A stretch of 32,494 nucleotides of DNA from an uncultured Deferribacteraceae bacterium (lineage in GTDB: Bacteria; Chrysiogenota; Deferribacteres; Deferribacterales; Mucispirillaceae), in the NCBI GenBank assembly GCA_947041225.1, contig CAMRDM010000015.1:1-32494 (forward strand), written 5' to 3'. Shown piece after piece: positions 8,504-15,801 of this stretch. Under the pieces are notes generated by a model. The model was not told the DNA's origin. It saw only the letters and a program-made list of their open reading frames with translations, and made no database searches. Position 1 is the first letter of the stretch, and the number at the start of each line of letters is the position of its first letter. The translations under genes and the position numbers were made by a program.

Positions 8504-8520
8504 AGAGAGTAAAACTCTTT
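8504..8520 (+). terminator. Weak hairpin after the T2SS cluster
   Basis: AGAGAGT (8504-8510) can pair with ACTCTTT (8514-8520), including one G-U pair, around an AAA loop, and is followed by TTAATTTTC. This may be a weak intrinsic terminator for the gsp cluster or a leader hairpin just before the 8546 gene. The short AT-rich stem makes it tentative. Confidence 0.3.
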
Positions 8521-8545
8521 AATTTTCTATAAAAATGGATAAAAA

Positions 8546-9646
8546 ATGAGATATATTTTAATTATAATAACTGTACTTTTTTCGGTATCTGGAATAGCAT
8601 CTGCGCAACATTATAATGTGTGTGATGATGGTCAAACATATATCGACTCTAAATGTATCGACAATAAGTTATTGCCTGAAATAAAAACTGTTAAGATAAA
8701 TGAGATTAATCTACTAAACGGTAAGATTGAGTCTATCTTTGATAAACTTGACAGTATCGCAACTTCAGTTGAAAATAAATCATTTAATCCATCGAAAAAT
8801 AATGATATAGAGACAATCTCTAAAAAGATCATACAGTATGTGGATATTAAATTAGATACAAGAAAATTTATGTATGCATATATCGGCGATGAAGGCTCAG
8901 ATAATGGTAACTCTTCATCATGTATGAGTGGTAGAAATAGAGGTGGTAAACACAGAAACAAATCTACAAAGACAGAACATGGCGAAGGCAGAGGTAGAGG
9001 CAAACATAACCCTAATAATACTGAACATACAGATAGTACAGATCACAAGTCCGTTGTAGCAGATACAAACACAGTAAATTATAATGCAAAGAAAAGAGAT
9101 GCAATGAATAATGATCTGATGGATACTAATGCACGAAACCATGATATAAAAACTGAAAGCAACAAAAACAGTAACCGTAATAATAAACACGATGGATGCT
9201 TTCATAGAGGTTACACAAGAGTTAGAGATGGTATAGGTTTATCTGTTTATAAAGCAACATTTGATCTATATAATATACTCAACAAAGCATCGGTATCTAG
9301 CCTGCATAGGAGAGAGATCAGTAATAAGTACGGCGACGAGTTACAAATATTAAATACTAACTTAGTATCATCATTTACGAACTACAATCTATACTACTCT
9401 AATCTATCTGGTGGAAAAGTAGATCAAAAAAATATAGATAAATATAGAGCTGAATATTTAGTAGCTATTGAAAAATCTATAATATTTTTAGCTAATGCTT
9501 ATAAATCTGAAATATCTAAACTTAGTAATCAAGATTTAGAGAAAGTTAAATCTGTCCGTATCAATACATTTAAAAAAATGGTTGATAGATCTAATAACAG
9601 AAATAAAAGAACAATTCAATTAATCGAAAAATTAACATCTGAATAG
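8546..9646 (+). CDS. Sec-exported protein with polar low-complexity segment, function unknown
   Basis: A clear signal peptide (MRYILIIITVLFSVSGIASA, cleavage expected before Gln21) is followed by a short Cys-containing N-terminal domain. Residues about 115-215 form a disordered-looking Gly/Asn/His/Lys/Thr-rich stretch, and a helical C-terminal half follows. Cysteines sit around C26, C37, the SSSCMSG stretch and the DGCFHRG stretch, allowing disulfides. It is the first gene after the T2SS cluster, 138 bases from gspN, on the same strand. A role as a secreted substrate or surface protein is an inference from location and signal peptide only. I do not recognise the family. Confidence 0.7.
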   Translation: MRYILIIITVLFSVSGIASAQHYNVCDDGQTYIDSKCIDNKLLPEIKTVKINEINLLNGKIESIFDKLDSIATSVENKSFNPSKNNDIETISKKIIQYVDIKLDTRKFMYAYIGDEGSDNGNSSSCMSGRNRGGKHRNKSTKTEHGEGRGRGKHNPNNTEHTDSTDHKSVVADTNTVNYNAKKRDAMNNDLMDTNARNHDIKTESNKNSNRNNKHDGCFHRGYTRVRDGIGLSVYKATFDLYNILNKASVSSLHRREISNKYGDELQILNTNLVSSFTNYNLYYSNLSGGKVDQKNIDKYRAEYLVAIEKSIIFLANAYKSEISKLSNQDLEKVKSVRINTFKKMVDRSNNRNKRTIQLIEKLTSE

Positions 9647-10044
9647 ATTTTAAATCGTTATATCAAAATATAATAGTAACAACTTTTGTTGTTAATATCA
9701 CATTTAGAGTGCTAATATATTCTGTAGCACTCTTACCTTTTAAACAAAAATATTCATAACCTATTTTTCACTCTATCTATTTTATAAAATAAATTTGTTT
9801 TTATTAAAATATATTGATACAATATTTATATTAGTATTCAATATGTAAAAGAATGAACAGATCGATAAAAACTTAAAAACACTTTTTAGCAGAAGCGTTA
9901 GAAGCCCATCGCAGTAGTAATAAAAAATAGAGTAGTTACAACAGTCGTAGAAAGCAAAATAAGTGTGCTAAGTAATCTGAAATAAAATTGTAGGTAGTTG
10001 AAAAATAATTTAAATAATATATTTAAAAATCAAAGGATGAAAAA
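9647..10044. other. 398-bp non-coding gap with two hairpins
   Basis: No convincing gene is present. AACAAC (9678-9683) and GTTGTT (9688-9693) form a small hairpin. AGAGTGCTA (9706-9714) and TAGCACTCT (9725-9733) form a perfect 9-bp stem with a 10-base loop, followed by a T-rich but interrupted tract, so it may terminate the 8546 gene. An imperfect inverted repeat (ATATTGATAC against GTATTCAATAT) lies near 9810-9845. A slightly more GC-rich patch at about 9885-9980 has short open stretches but no start and no recognisable protein. Confidence 0.6.
9706..9733 (+). terminator. Probable terminator hairpin downstream of the exported protein gene
   Basis: A perfect 9-bp stem (AGAGTGCTA and TAGCACTCT) encloses a 10-base loop and is followed by TACCTTTTAAAC. 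It lies 60 bases after the stop of the 8546-9646 gene. The trailing T tract is interrupted, so efficiency is uncertain. Confidence 0.45.
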
Positions 10045-10992
10045 ATGTTTAGTTTAGATAAAAATAATGTTACTAACTCTCACGCAATGTCTATCCGTTT
10101 CAATCCATATTTAAAAAGAACAGAGTGGACAGATATCGCAGAGTACGCTGAAACGTATTATTTAGATTTTTTAAAATGTAAAGATTACGGTGAGTTAATA
10201 ATTACCAATTTGTATTTCTACTTAGAAGAAACTCCAGATTTTTCTTTACAGAAAGATGTTATAAATCTATCAACTATTTGCAGTATTCCAAAAATAGCAC
10301 TGCTTAACATACATTTTGATTTCAAAATCTTCAAGACTTTATCTAAGAAGAAACAGAAAGAGGTAGCAATAAATACAATCCTTTATCTATTAAAGCATTG
10401 GCAAAATAATTTAAAAATACCGAAACATATGAAGATAGATGAACTTGTAGAAGATTTTGAAACACACCTTAAAAACAGTAATATACTTATGAATAATAAA
10501 GATCTCTCTAAAATTATTATTAAAATAATAAATCCATTTAATGTTATTTTTTCATCACATAAAATAATCGGTACAGATGAAAAAGGAAACCCACCTCTTT
10601 TGTTTAATAATAGTGAATTAGAGAATTTTTTTAATACCCGTATCTATAACATGGATTTTGGACAATCAGTAAGAGAGTTTTTTATATCTTACGATATTTT
10701 TGATTTTGATAATAAAGAAGTTTTAGAGGAATACTTTAATAACGATATCGAATTCAAATACGGAAGAAATAAAGATCTATTTATAGCACATCAGTTTGAT
10801 ATGAACCGTTTTATCTACGATGAAAATTATTTAGATCAAACAAAATTAGGACAAATTCAAGAACTTCATGCAGGTATTTTAAAGGCTATATCAAATATTG
10901 AGAGTATGAAAAGAAAACCTAAATTTTTAGATGTTCAGAAATTATATGACGCTGTTGATAAAATATTTTTAGAGTTTGAAAGTAAGTTGTAG
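10045..10992 (+). CDS. Orphan cytoplasmic protein, 315 residues
   Basis: The protein has no signal peptide and no membrane segment. It is rich in Asn, Lys, Ile and Phe and appears mainly helical (for example LHAGILKAISNIESMKRKPK near the C-terminus). An AAAGGA ribosome-binding site lies 8 bases before the ATG. It is isolated, with a 398-bp gap upstream and a convergent gene downstream. I recognise no family motif. Size, solubility and isolation would suit an accessory gene, but no function can be assigned. Confidence 0.6.
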   Translation: MFSLDKNNVTNSHAMSIRFNPYLKRTEWTDIAEYAETYYLDFLKCKDYGELIITNLYFYLEETPDFSLQKDVINLSTICSIPKIALLNIHFDFKIFKTLSKKKQKEVAINTILYLLKHWQNNLKIPKHMKIDELVEDFETHLKNSNILMNNKDLSKIIIKIINPFNVIFSSHKIIGTDEKGNPPLLFNNSELENFFNTRIYNMDFGQSVREFFISYDIFDFDNKEVLEEYFNNDIEFKYGRNKDLFIAHQFDMNRFIYDENYLDQTKLGQIQELHAGILKAISNIESMKRKPKFLDVQKLYDAVDKIFLEFESKL

Positions 10993-11000
10993 AAAAATAG

Positions 11001-11040
11001 ATTAAGTTAAATCTAGCTAAGTTAAATATAGCTAAGTTGA
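11001..11040 (+). repeat. Short direct repeats between convergent genes
   Basis: The core TAAGTTAAAT or TAGCTAAGTTAAATA recurs three times with small changes (11001-11013, 11014-11028, 11029-11040). It lies in the gap between two convergent genes. It is probably simple-sequence expansion. Confidence 0.5.
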
Positions 11041-11096
11041 GTTGATTAAATAAAATTAAGCACCAGTTTGAAAATATAGAAATTTATAAACGTCAA

Positions 11097-11561
11097 CTAC
11101 TTAACTAATCCATTTTTATCTCTTGCGTACTGGCTTCGTAGATGTAAATATTCATCGCATGCAACTTGTCTTCCGAGCATACATGAACGATTAAACATTC
11201 TTATCGCATTTGTGATATTACGCTCAACACCTTGTCCGTATTTATACATCCTTCCAACCATGTAACATCCGTTAGAGTTGCCTGCTCCACACGATAAATT
11301 AAATAACGATAACGCCTTACCGAAATCTTGTCCCACTTCCATACCAGAGTAGTATAGCGAACCTAAAGCCATACATTGATGTGAGTACCCTGCTTTACAA
11401 TTTCGTGAATAGTTAGCAAAATTATCCTCATACACTTTATCGCCGTACTCTTTAGGACGAGGTAGCTGTAAAGCAGAAACCGATGATACAAATAACGTCG
11501 ATAGCAGTATAGAAAAAATAACAACTTTTACCGATAAATTTAACATATATTTAATTTTCAT
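11097..11561 (-). CDS. Secreted Sel1-repeat (Hcp-like, cysteine-paired) protein
   Basis: A signal peptide (hydrophobic VVIFSILLSTLFVSSVSA) precedes about three helical-hairpin units of the Sel1/TPR type: MALGSLYYSGMEVGQDFGKA, YMVGRMYKYGQGVERNITNA and a shorter first unit. Three C-x7-C pairs occur (CKAGYSHQC, CGAGNSNGC, CMLGRQVAC). This is the disulfide-stapled arrangement known from Helicobacter cysteine-rich proteins, so the mature protein is likely periplasmic or secreted. It lies 85 bases downstream of the TenI-like gene on the same strand and converges with the 10045 gene. Its binding partner is unknown. The length of 154 residues is short for the family. Confidence 0.8.
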   Translation of the reverse strand: MKIKYMLNLSVKVVIFSILLSTLFVSSVSALQLPRPKEYGDKVYEDNFANYSRNCKAGYSHQCMALGSLYYSGMEVGQDFGKALSLFNLSCGAGNSNGCYMVGRMYKYGQGVERNITNAIRMFNRSCMLGRQVACDEYLHLRSQYARDKNGLVK

Positions 11562-11646
11562 ATAAAACCTTTATGATTATTCCGATACCTACTATATCGT
11601 ACAATTTCTAAGATAGTACAACTTTATATATGATTAATATAAATTA

Positions 11647-12168
11647 TTAAATCAACTCATCAATTAATGAGATCCCTGCTACCCCTGTAAAACCTTTTGA
11701 CAACACACTATCGTAGTGATCTAAAGTAACACCACCTAACGCATAAACTTTTTTATCGCCGTTTATAGATATATCACCTAACGGTTTTACACCATCATAT
11801 TTTGATTTATAAAGCGGACTTAAAGTAAAATAATCAGCATCTAATTTATCTATCTCACATAGCGTATGTGCTGAATATCCAACTATTAAATTAGTAAAAA
11901 CTTTTTTGATAATATCAACATCAACACTCGAACTATTTAGATGTACACCCTCGAAATTTAATATCGTTGCCGTAGTAGCGTTTTCTGATAAAATTAATTT
12001 ACTACTAAAAACTTTATCTCTCAATTTTTTAGCTCTATTAAATATTTCAACTTTATCGACACCTCTAATTCGATACCAGATGTAGCTACATTTTCCATCG
12101 ATTTTCTCTGCTATATCAAGATAGTTGTCCATATATACACTATGATCTAACACTGTAATAATATTCAT
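11647..12168 (-). CDS. TenI/ThiE-like thiamine biosynthesis protein
   Basis: The fold signatures of the ThiE/TenI family appear in order: FEGVHLNSSS, VGYSAHTLCEID, ADYFTLSPLYKSK, KVYALGGVTLDHY and GVAGISLI. However, the ThiE substrate-binding motif (Q-x-R-x-K) reads W-Y-R-I-R here, and the N-D pair expected after the next strand reads S-E-N. These changes suggest a TenI-type thiazole tautomerase rather than a thiamine-phosphate synthase. The His in SAH matches the position of the TenI catalytic histidine. At 173 residues it is shorter than usual ThiE. I use ATG 12168; an in-frame TTG lies 15 bases upstream. It belongs to the same pathway as thiH at 225. Confidence 0.72.
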   Translation of the reverse strand: MNIITVLDHSVYMDNYLDIAEKIDGKCSYIWYRIRGVDKVEIFNRAKKLRDKVFSSKLILSENATTATILNFEGVHLNSSSVDVDIIKKVFTNLIVGYSAHTLCEIDKLDADYFTLSPLYKSKYDGVKPLGDISINGDKKVYALGGVTLDHYDSVLSKGFTGVAGISLIDELI

Positions 12169-12191
12169 TATTAAACTATACAAAAAATAAA

Positions 12192-12220
12192 TTGCAATAT
12201 CTATAGTAAATTTATATACT
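12192..12220 (+). promoter_or_regulatory. Sigma-70-type promoter for the 12248 gene
   Basis: A -35 TTGCAA (12192-12197) and -10 TATACT (12215-12220) are separated by 17 bases, close to consensus. Transcription would begin near 12227, giving a leader of about 20 bases that includes the AGGAG ribosome-binding site of the 12248 gene. Confidence 0.6.
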
Positions 12221-12247
12221 CTATTGATAGGTGATAGGAGATTAGAG

Positions 12248-13021
12248 ATGAAACTTCGTAGTTTATTGTTAATTATAGGATTATTCTTATTTATATTCTC
12301 AACAACTGCAATACATGCAAATGAAAAAGATGATGATAAATGGATACTTAATATAGGTGGAAGTTATTTCAAAGTTCTATACCAATCAGAAGTTAATTTG
12401 ATTAATGAAGAGATCAATACTATATTGAAAATGTATAACGTAATGGAGATTATTGAAGATAACGGTATAACCGATCAAGTAACGCAAAGCATTAACTCTA
12501 TAAGTAAAAGTACATTTTTAACGTTGGAAAAAGTGTTGATCTATATGCGTGCAAATATCCCACTAGACGGAGATCTATCATCGCTACTTGATTCTAAATA
12601 TATAAGACATAGTAAACCTTTCGATAGAGCTGATACTTGTACAGTGATAAATAATATCTATAAGTTGAAATCAGAAGCTGGAATATTAACTGATAGTAGA
12701 TCTAAATTTTTAGCTAAAAACTCTGTTATTTGTAATGAGTTCGATATACAGATAAATGAGTTGACATTTCAGTATACTAAAGAATGGATTAGAAAAATGC
12801 CAGCAAGTAAACGATTAGCAGATCGTAAGGTTAAACTTTTAGAACTTTTAAATAATGTGTATCTATACATCGCAACAGTGTATTCTGAGGGGCTTCAAAA
12901 TGCAACTCAATCACAGATGTATATATTGGAGAATAAAAGGAAAGCTCTACTTGATAAAATTATCGAGGATAGATTTAAACGACTTGATAAAGCAGAAAAG
13001 AATTTAAACAGATATAGATAA
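12248..13021 (+). CDS. Exported helical protein of unknown function
   Basis: The N-terminus is a signal peptide (MKLRSLLLIIGLFLFIFSTT, cleavage probably after AIHA). The mature protein is mostly helical with two cysteines that could pair (in RADTCTVINN and NSVICNEFD) and ends in a highly charged helix (IIEDRFKRLDKAEKNLNRYR). The ATG at 12248 is chosen because AGGAG lies 8 bases upstream; an in-frame TTG at 12224 overlaps the promoter region and has no such site. It is a single-gene unit with its own promoter. No family is recognised. A periplasmic location is predicted. Confidence 0.68.
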   Translation: MKLRSLLLIIGLFLFIFSTTAIHANEKDDDKWILNIGGSYFKVLYQSEVNLINEEINTILKMYNVMEIIEDNGITDQVTQSINSISKSTFLTLEKVLIYMRANIPLDGDLSSLLDSKYIRHSKPFDRADTCTVINNIYKLKSEAGILTDSRSKFLAKNSVICNEFDIQINELTFQYTKEWIRKMPASKRLADRKVKLLELLNNVYLYIATVYSEGLQNATQSQMYILENKRKALLDKIIEDRFKRLDKAEKNLNRYR

Positions 13022-13090
13022 TTTATTCAAGTGTAAAAACAGTAATTTTAGATAACTTAGTCGGCTATAAAACAAATATAATTATAAAGA

Positions 13091-13125
13091 AAAAAGGGCC
13101 CCGCTTAGGGCGTTAAGCAGGGGCC
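13091..13125 (-). terminator. Strong intrinsic terminator closing the flagellar operon
   Basis: GGCCCC (13097-13102) pairs with GGGGCC (13120-13125) and GCTTA (13103-13107) with TAAGC (13114-13118), with one bulged A and the 6-base loop GGGCGT. Read on the minus strand the stem is followed by TTTTTTC, the signature of an intrinsic terminator. It lies about 90 bases past the flgH stop. The very high GC content stands out from the surroundings. Confidence 0.88.
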
Positions 13126-13215
13126 ATGTTACTTTGTCGGAGAACAATGAAGGACTTTAAATACCCAAATTAATGGGTAGTCAAACCTATGTGTCGACTC
13201 TTTTAATTTATAAAT
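13126..13215 (-). other. Structured region between flgH and its terminator
   Basis: This stretch has a mixed base composition less AT-rich than other gaps here. It includes a perfect hairpin TACCCA (13162-13167) and TGGGTA (13174-13179) with a 6-base loop. Together with the terminator it makes about 120 bases of structured RNA. It could be a 3' untranslated region or a small RNA released from the flgH transcript. Confidence 0.35.
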
Positions 13216-13950
13216 TTAAAATGGTGCTATAATATCAAGAAACGATGCAAGCCAACCTTTTTTCGTCGCTTGAGTTGTTGTGCCTGCACCTGAATAAGTT
13301 ATCTGTGCATCTGCTATTACTGAAGATACCACCGTGTTTCTCGCATCAATATCTTTCTGTCTTATAATGCCTCGTAGAGTTATTGTTTGTTTATCTCTAT
13401 CGATAATTATCTCTCTGTTACCTTCAATAACTAAATTTCCTGAAGGCATAATATCTATTATTCTTGCAGCTAAAGTAGCCTGTACAGTATCTGATTTACT
13501 AATCGATCCTGAACCAGTATACGAGTTTTCTGTTGAAGCTCCAATAGTTGGACTCAATGCACTACCTGAACCTATGAAATCATTTACGCCATTAAGTGGT
13601 AAACCTAACATCGCTGTTACACCAGTGCTGTAATCTGATGACTTAGAGTTAGATGCTGATGAACTGTTAGATGCTGAAGCTGATTCAACTATATTAACAA
13701 TAACAATATCTCCGATCTTTCTTGCTTTATAATCAAGGAACATCGTTCCTGATGAACCAACGTCCGACCATAAAGAAGGGTTAGGTCTCGATCTTGCCTC
13801 TTCTTGTCTTTTGTACGCCTCTATCTCTGATTTATACCCAGCTGATGGAACTGTCGTTGGGATATATTCTCCCTTAGTAGCACAACCTACAGCCACTGCT
13901 ATTGTGAAAGTTAACGCAATTATTTTTAAATACATTTTTAATGTCCTCAT
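13216..13950 (-). CDS. flgH: Flagellar L-ring protein FlgH
   Basis: FlgH is the outer-membrane lipoprotein that forms the L ring around the flagellar rod. The signal peptide ends in a lipobox-like AVGC with Cys23. Family signatures include NPSLWSD, ARKIGDIVIVNIVE, a Ser/Ala/Asn-rich stretch, and the C-terminal block GNLVIEGNREI, LRGIIRQKDIDARNTV and SSVIADAQITYSG. The 244-residue length is usual. It is the last gene of the operon, 48 bases after flgA, and is followed by the strong terminator at 13091-13125. The P-ring gene flgI, which commonly follows, is absent here. Confidence 0.95.
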   Translation of the reverse strand: MRTLKMYLKIIALTFTIAVAVGCATKGEYIPTTVPSAGYKSEIEAYKRQEEARSRPNPSLWSDVGSSGTMFLDYKARKIGDIVIVNIVESASASNSSSASNSKSSDYSTGVTAMLGLPLNGVNDFIGSGSALSPTIGASTENSYTGSGSISKSDTVQATLAARIIDIMPSGNLVIEGNREIIIDRDKQTITLRGIIRQKDIDARNTVVSSVIADAQITYSGAGTTTQATKKGWLASFLDIIAPF

Positions 13951-13998
13951 ATTTTAAACTACAAACAAAACTTAACTTAATATTATAACTTACAAATA

Positions 13999-14847
13999 TT
14001 AATAAGATGCTTTAGCAACTCCGTTGCCGATATACACTGCAGAGATAATTTTATCCGTATCCTTACTTTTAACCAAAATACCTTTTCCAACAAACGCATG
14101 CTCTTGTAATACACCTGTCGTTTCTAAAACTATATAGCCACTAGATAAAATAAGTTTCACTTGTTCACCTTTTCTTGCAGAAGGTTTTTGACTAACTAGT
14201 TCAGATGAGATAACTCTACCTTTAGGAATAGTTCGTACTGCAATAAGTTCCGATGCGTTAGTTATCAATCTTCCTCTAAGGGTTGTGATATCTATATCAT
14301 CTAAGAGAACTTTTCCACTTATATCCTCATCTTTAGCTATCTTATCTGAGGCAACATAACCTTTCTTAAAAGCACGGACATGGACGTATGATGAAACTTT
14401 TTTATTGTTGTTCTCTATCTCTACAAATGTTGAACCAAATTTACTTGTATCAACAGTTACTTTAAAATCACCAGTTGATGCAGATATAATATCTCTAGGA
14501 ATATTAACATTTGTAACCTCAACACGAATATCTGGATATGTTGCTTTAAAACTATCTATCACAGCATTGTATATCTGTTCATATGATACGTTCTCACCAG
14601 TTCTGGTAACTTTTACATCATTTAAAACAGTAGCCTTAATGCCTTCCTCTTTTAGATATGATGTTATAACCTCTTTACTGTAATATCTGCTTTCCCCTGC
14701 TTTAAAACCACAAGTAACCGCTTTATGTACAATATAATCTGCTGTTAATTCATCTAAGTAAACACACTCTTCATCTATTTTCACTTCTTTCGCTGCATAA
14801 AGGTTCGTTGCAACAAGAAACATCAGTAATATGTAAATTATTCTCAT
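13999..14847 (-). CDS. flgA: Flagellar P-ring assembly chaperone FlgA
   Basis: FlgA is a periplasmic chaperone needed for FlgI P-ring assembly. The protein has a signal peptide (MRIIYILLMFLVATNLYA), an N-terminal region, a SAF-like domain (KKGYVASDKIAKDEDI, then TTLRG) and the C-terminal FlgA block (AVRTIPKGRVISSELV, ARKGEQVKLI, GYIVLETTGVLQEHAFVGKG). The 282-residue size is at the upper end of the family. The ATG has a GGAGGG ribosome-binding site 7 bases upstream, itself just after a perfect hairpin at 14867-14890. It lies between flgG and flgH on the same strand. Confidence 0.92.
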   Translation of the reverse strand: MRIIYILLMFLVATNLYAAKEVKIDEECVYLDELTADYIVHKAVTCGFKAGESRYYSKEVITSYLKEEGIKATVLNDVKVTRTGENVSYEQIYNAVIDSFKATYPDIRVEVTNVNIPRDIISASTGDFKVTVDTSKFGSTFVEIENNNKKVSSYVHVRAFKKGYVASDKIAKDEDISGKVLLDDIDITTLRGRLITNASELIAVRTIPKGRVISSELVSQKPSARKGEQVKLILSSGYIVLETTGVLQEHAFVGKGILVKSKDTDKIISAVYIGNGVAKASY

Positions 14848-14866
14848 ATAAAAACCCTCCTAACTG

Positions 14867-14890
14867 CTAGTTGATAAAAGTATCAACTAG
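14867..14890 (-). promoter_or_regulatory. Intercistronic hairpin between flgG and flgA
   Basis: CTAGTTGATA (14867-14876) and TATCAACTAG (14881-14890) form a perfect 10-bp stem with a 4-base loop. On the minus strand it is followed by CAGTTAGGAGGG, not by a T tract. It is therefore unlikely to be a terminator and more likely affects mRNA processing, stability or flgA translation. Confidence 0.6.
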
Positions 14891-14923
14891 GCGTAATCAC
14901 TCTTACTAAGAACTTCTAATTAA

Positions 14924-15712
14924 TTATCTTTTTAATGCTGCAACAGTTTGAAGCATTTCATCAGATGTCTGTACCGCTTTAGAAGACATTTCATAAGCAC
15001 GTTGTCCAGTAATCATATTAACCATCTCATCAACCATCACAACGTTACTTGTCTCAAGGAAGCTTTGACGTAATGTACCAAACCCATCTTCTCCAGGGAC
15101 AGATGTTTGTGGATCACCAGATGCTCCTGTTGGAAAATATAAATTTTCACCTAAAGAATTTAACCCAGCTGGATTAATAAAACGTGCAGTTTCTATCTGT
15201 CCAAGCTCTGTTTCGACTATATCTCCCGGTAAACTCACAGCGAAAATACCATCTTTAGATACAGATAAACGTAAAGCGTTCTCAGGGATATTTATGTTAG
15301 GTGATAAAAGATATCCTTCTGGAGTTGTTAGATCTCCATTTGCATCAATCTTAAAAGATCCTGCTCTTGTATACGCTGTTTCGCCATCAGGTAAGATTAC
15401 TTGAAAATATCCATCACCTTGAATCATAACATCAAGTTCGTTATAAGTTTGCTGAGGGCTACCTTGCATATGTATCTTCTCAATAGCCACAACCGCAGAT
15501 CCCATACCTATCTGAATACTTGTTGGAGATGTGATACCCGCAGCAGTGATCGCTCCTGCTGGTTTTAGATCTTGATATAACAAATCTTGAAAAAGTATTC
15601 TACCCTTCTTAAAACCTGAGGTATTAACGTTTGCTAAGTTATTTGCTACATTATCTATATTTAATTGTTGTGCGTACATTCCTGTTGCTGCTGTCCATAT
15701 CGAACGAACCAT
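14924..15712 (-). CDS. flgG: Flagellar distal rod protein FlgG
   Basis: FlgG forms the distal rod that crosses the periplasm. Visible signatures are the N-terminal RSIWTAATGMYAQQLNIDNV, ANNLANVNTSGFKK, LFQDLLYQ, the central YTRAGSFKIDANGDL and the C-terminal SNVVMVDEMVNMITGQRAYE followed by TSDEMLQT. The ATG at 15712 is chosen because AAGGAGA lies 6 bases upstream; an in-frame TTG at 15718 abuts that site. The 262-residue length is standard. It lies 89 bases after flgF and 76 before flgA in the minus-strand operon. Confidence 0.97.
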   Translation of the reverse strand: MVRSIWTAATGMYAQQLNIDNVANNLANVNTSGFKKGRILFQDLLYQDLKPAGAITAAGITSPTSIQIGMGSAVVAIEKIHMQGSPQQTYNELDVMIQGDGYFQVILPDGETAYTRAGSFKIDANGDLTTPEGYLLSPNINIPENALRLSVSKDGIFAVSLPGDIVETELGQIETARFINPAGLNSLGENLYFPTGASGDPQTSVPGEDGFGTLRQSFLETSNVVMVDEMVNMITGQRAYEMSSKAVQTSDEMLQTVAALKR

Positions 15713-15801
15713 AATCAATCTCCTTAATCAATCTTTACTTGAGTCTAATTCAGATATTTCATTAAATGATTTAGACGGTATCTAACTCTTTATACTAATC
15801 A

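Noticed and set aside
9706..9733. Resemblance to a CIRCE element (HrcA operator)
   Set aside because: CIRCE reads TTAGCACTC-N9-GAGTGCTAA. Here the arms are in the opposite order (GAGTGCTA first, TAGCACTC second), and no heat-shock gene follows.
9885..9982. Possible remnant coding sequence in the 9647-10044 gap
   Set aside because: All frames carry stops within 30 codons, there is no start codon with a ribosome-binding site, and the peptides match nothing I recognise.
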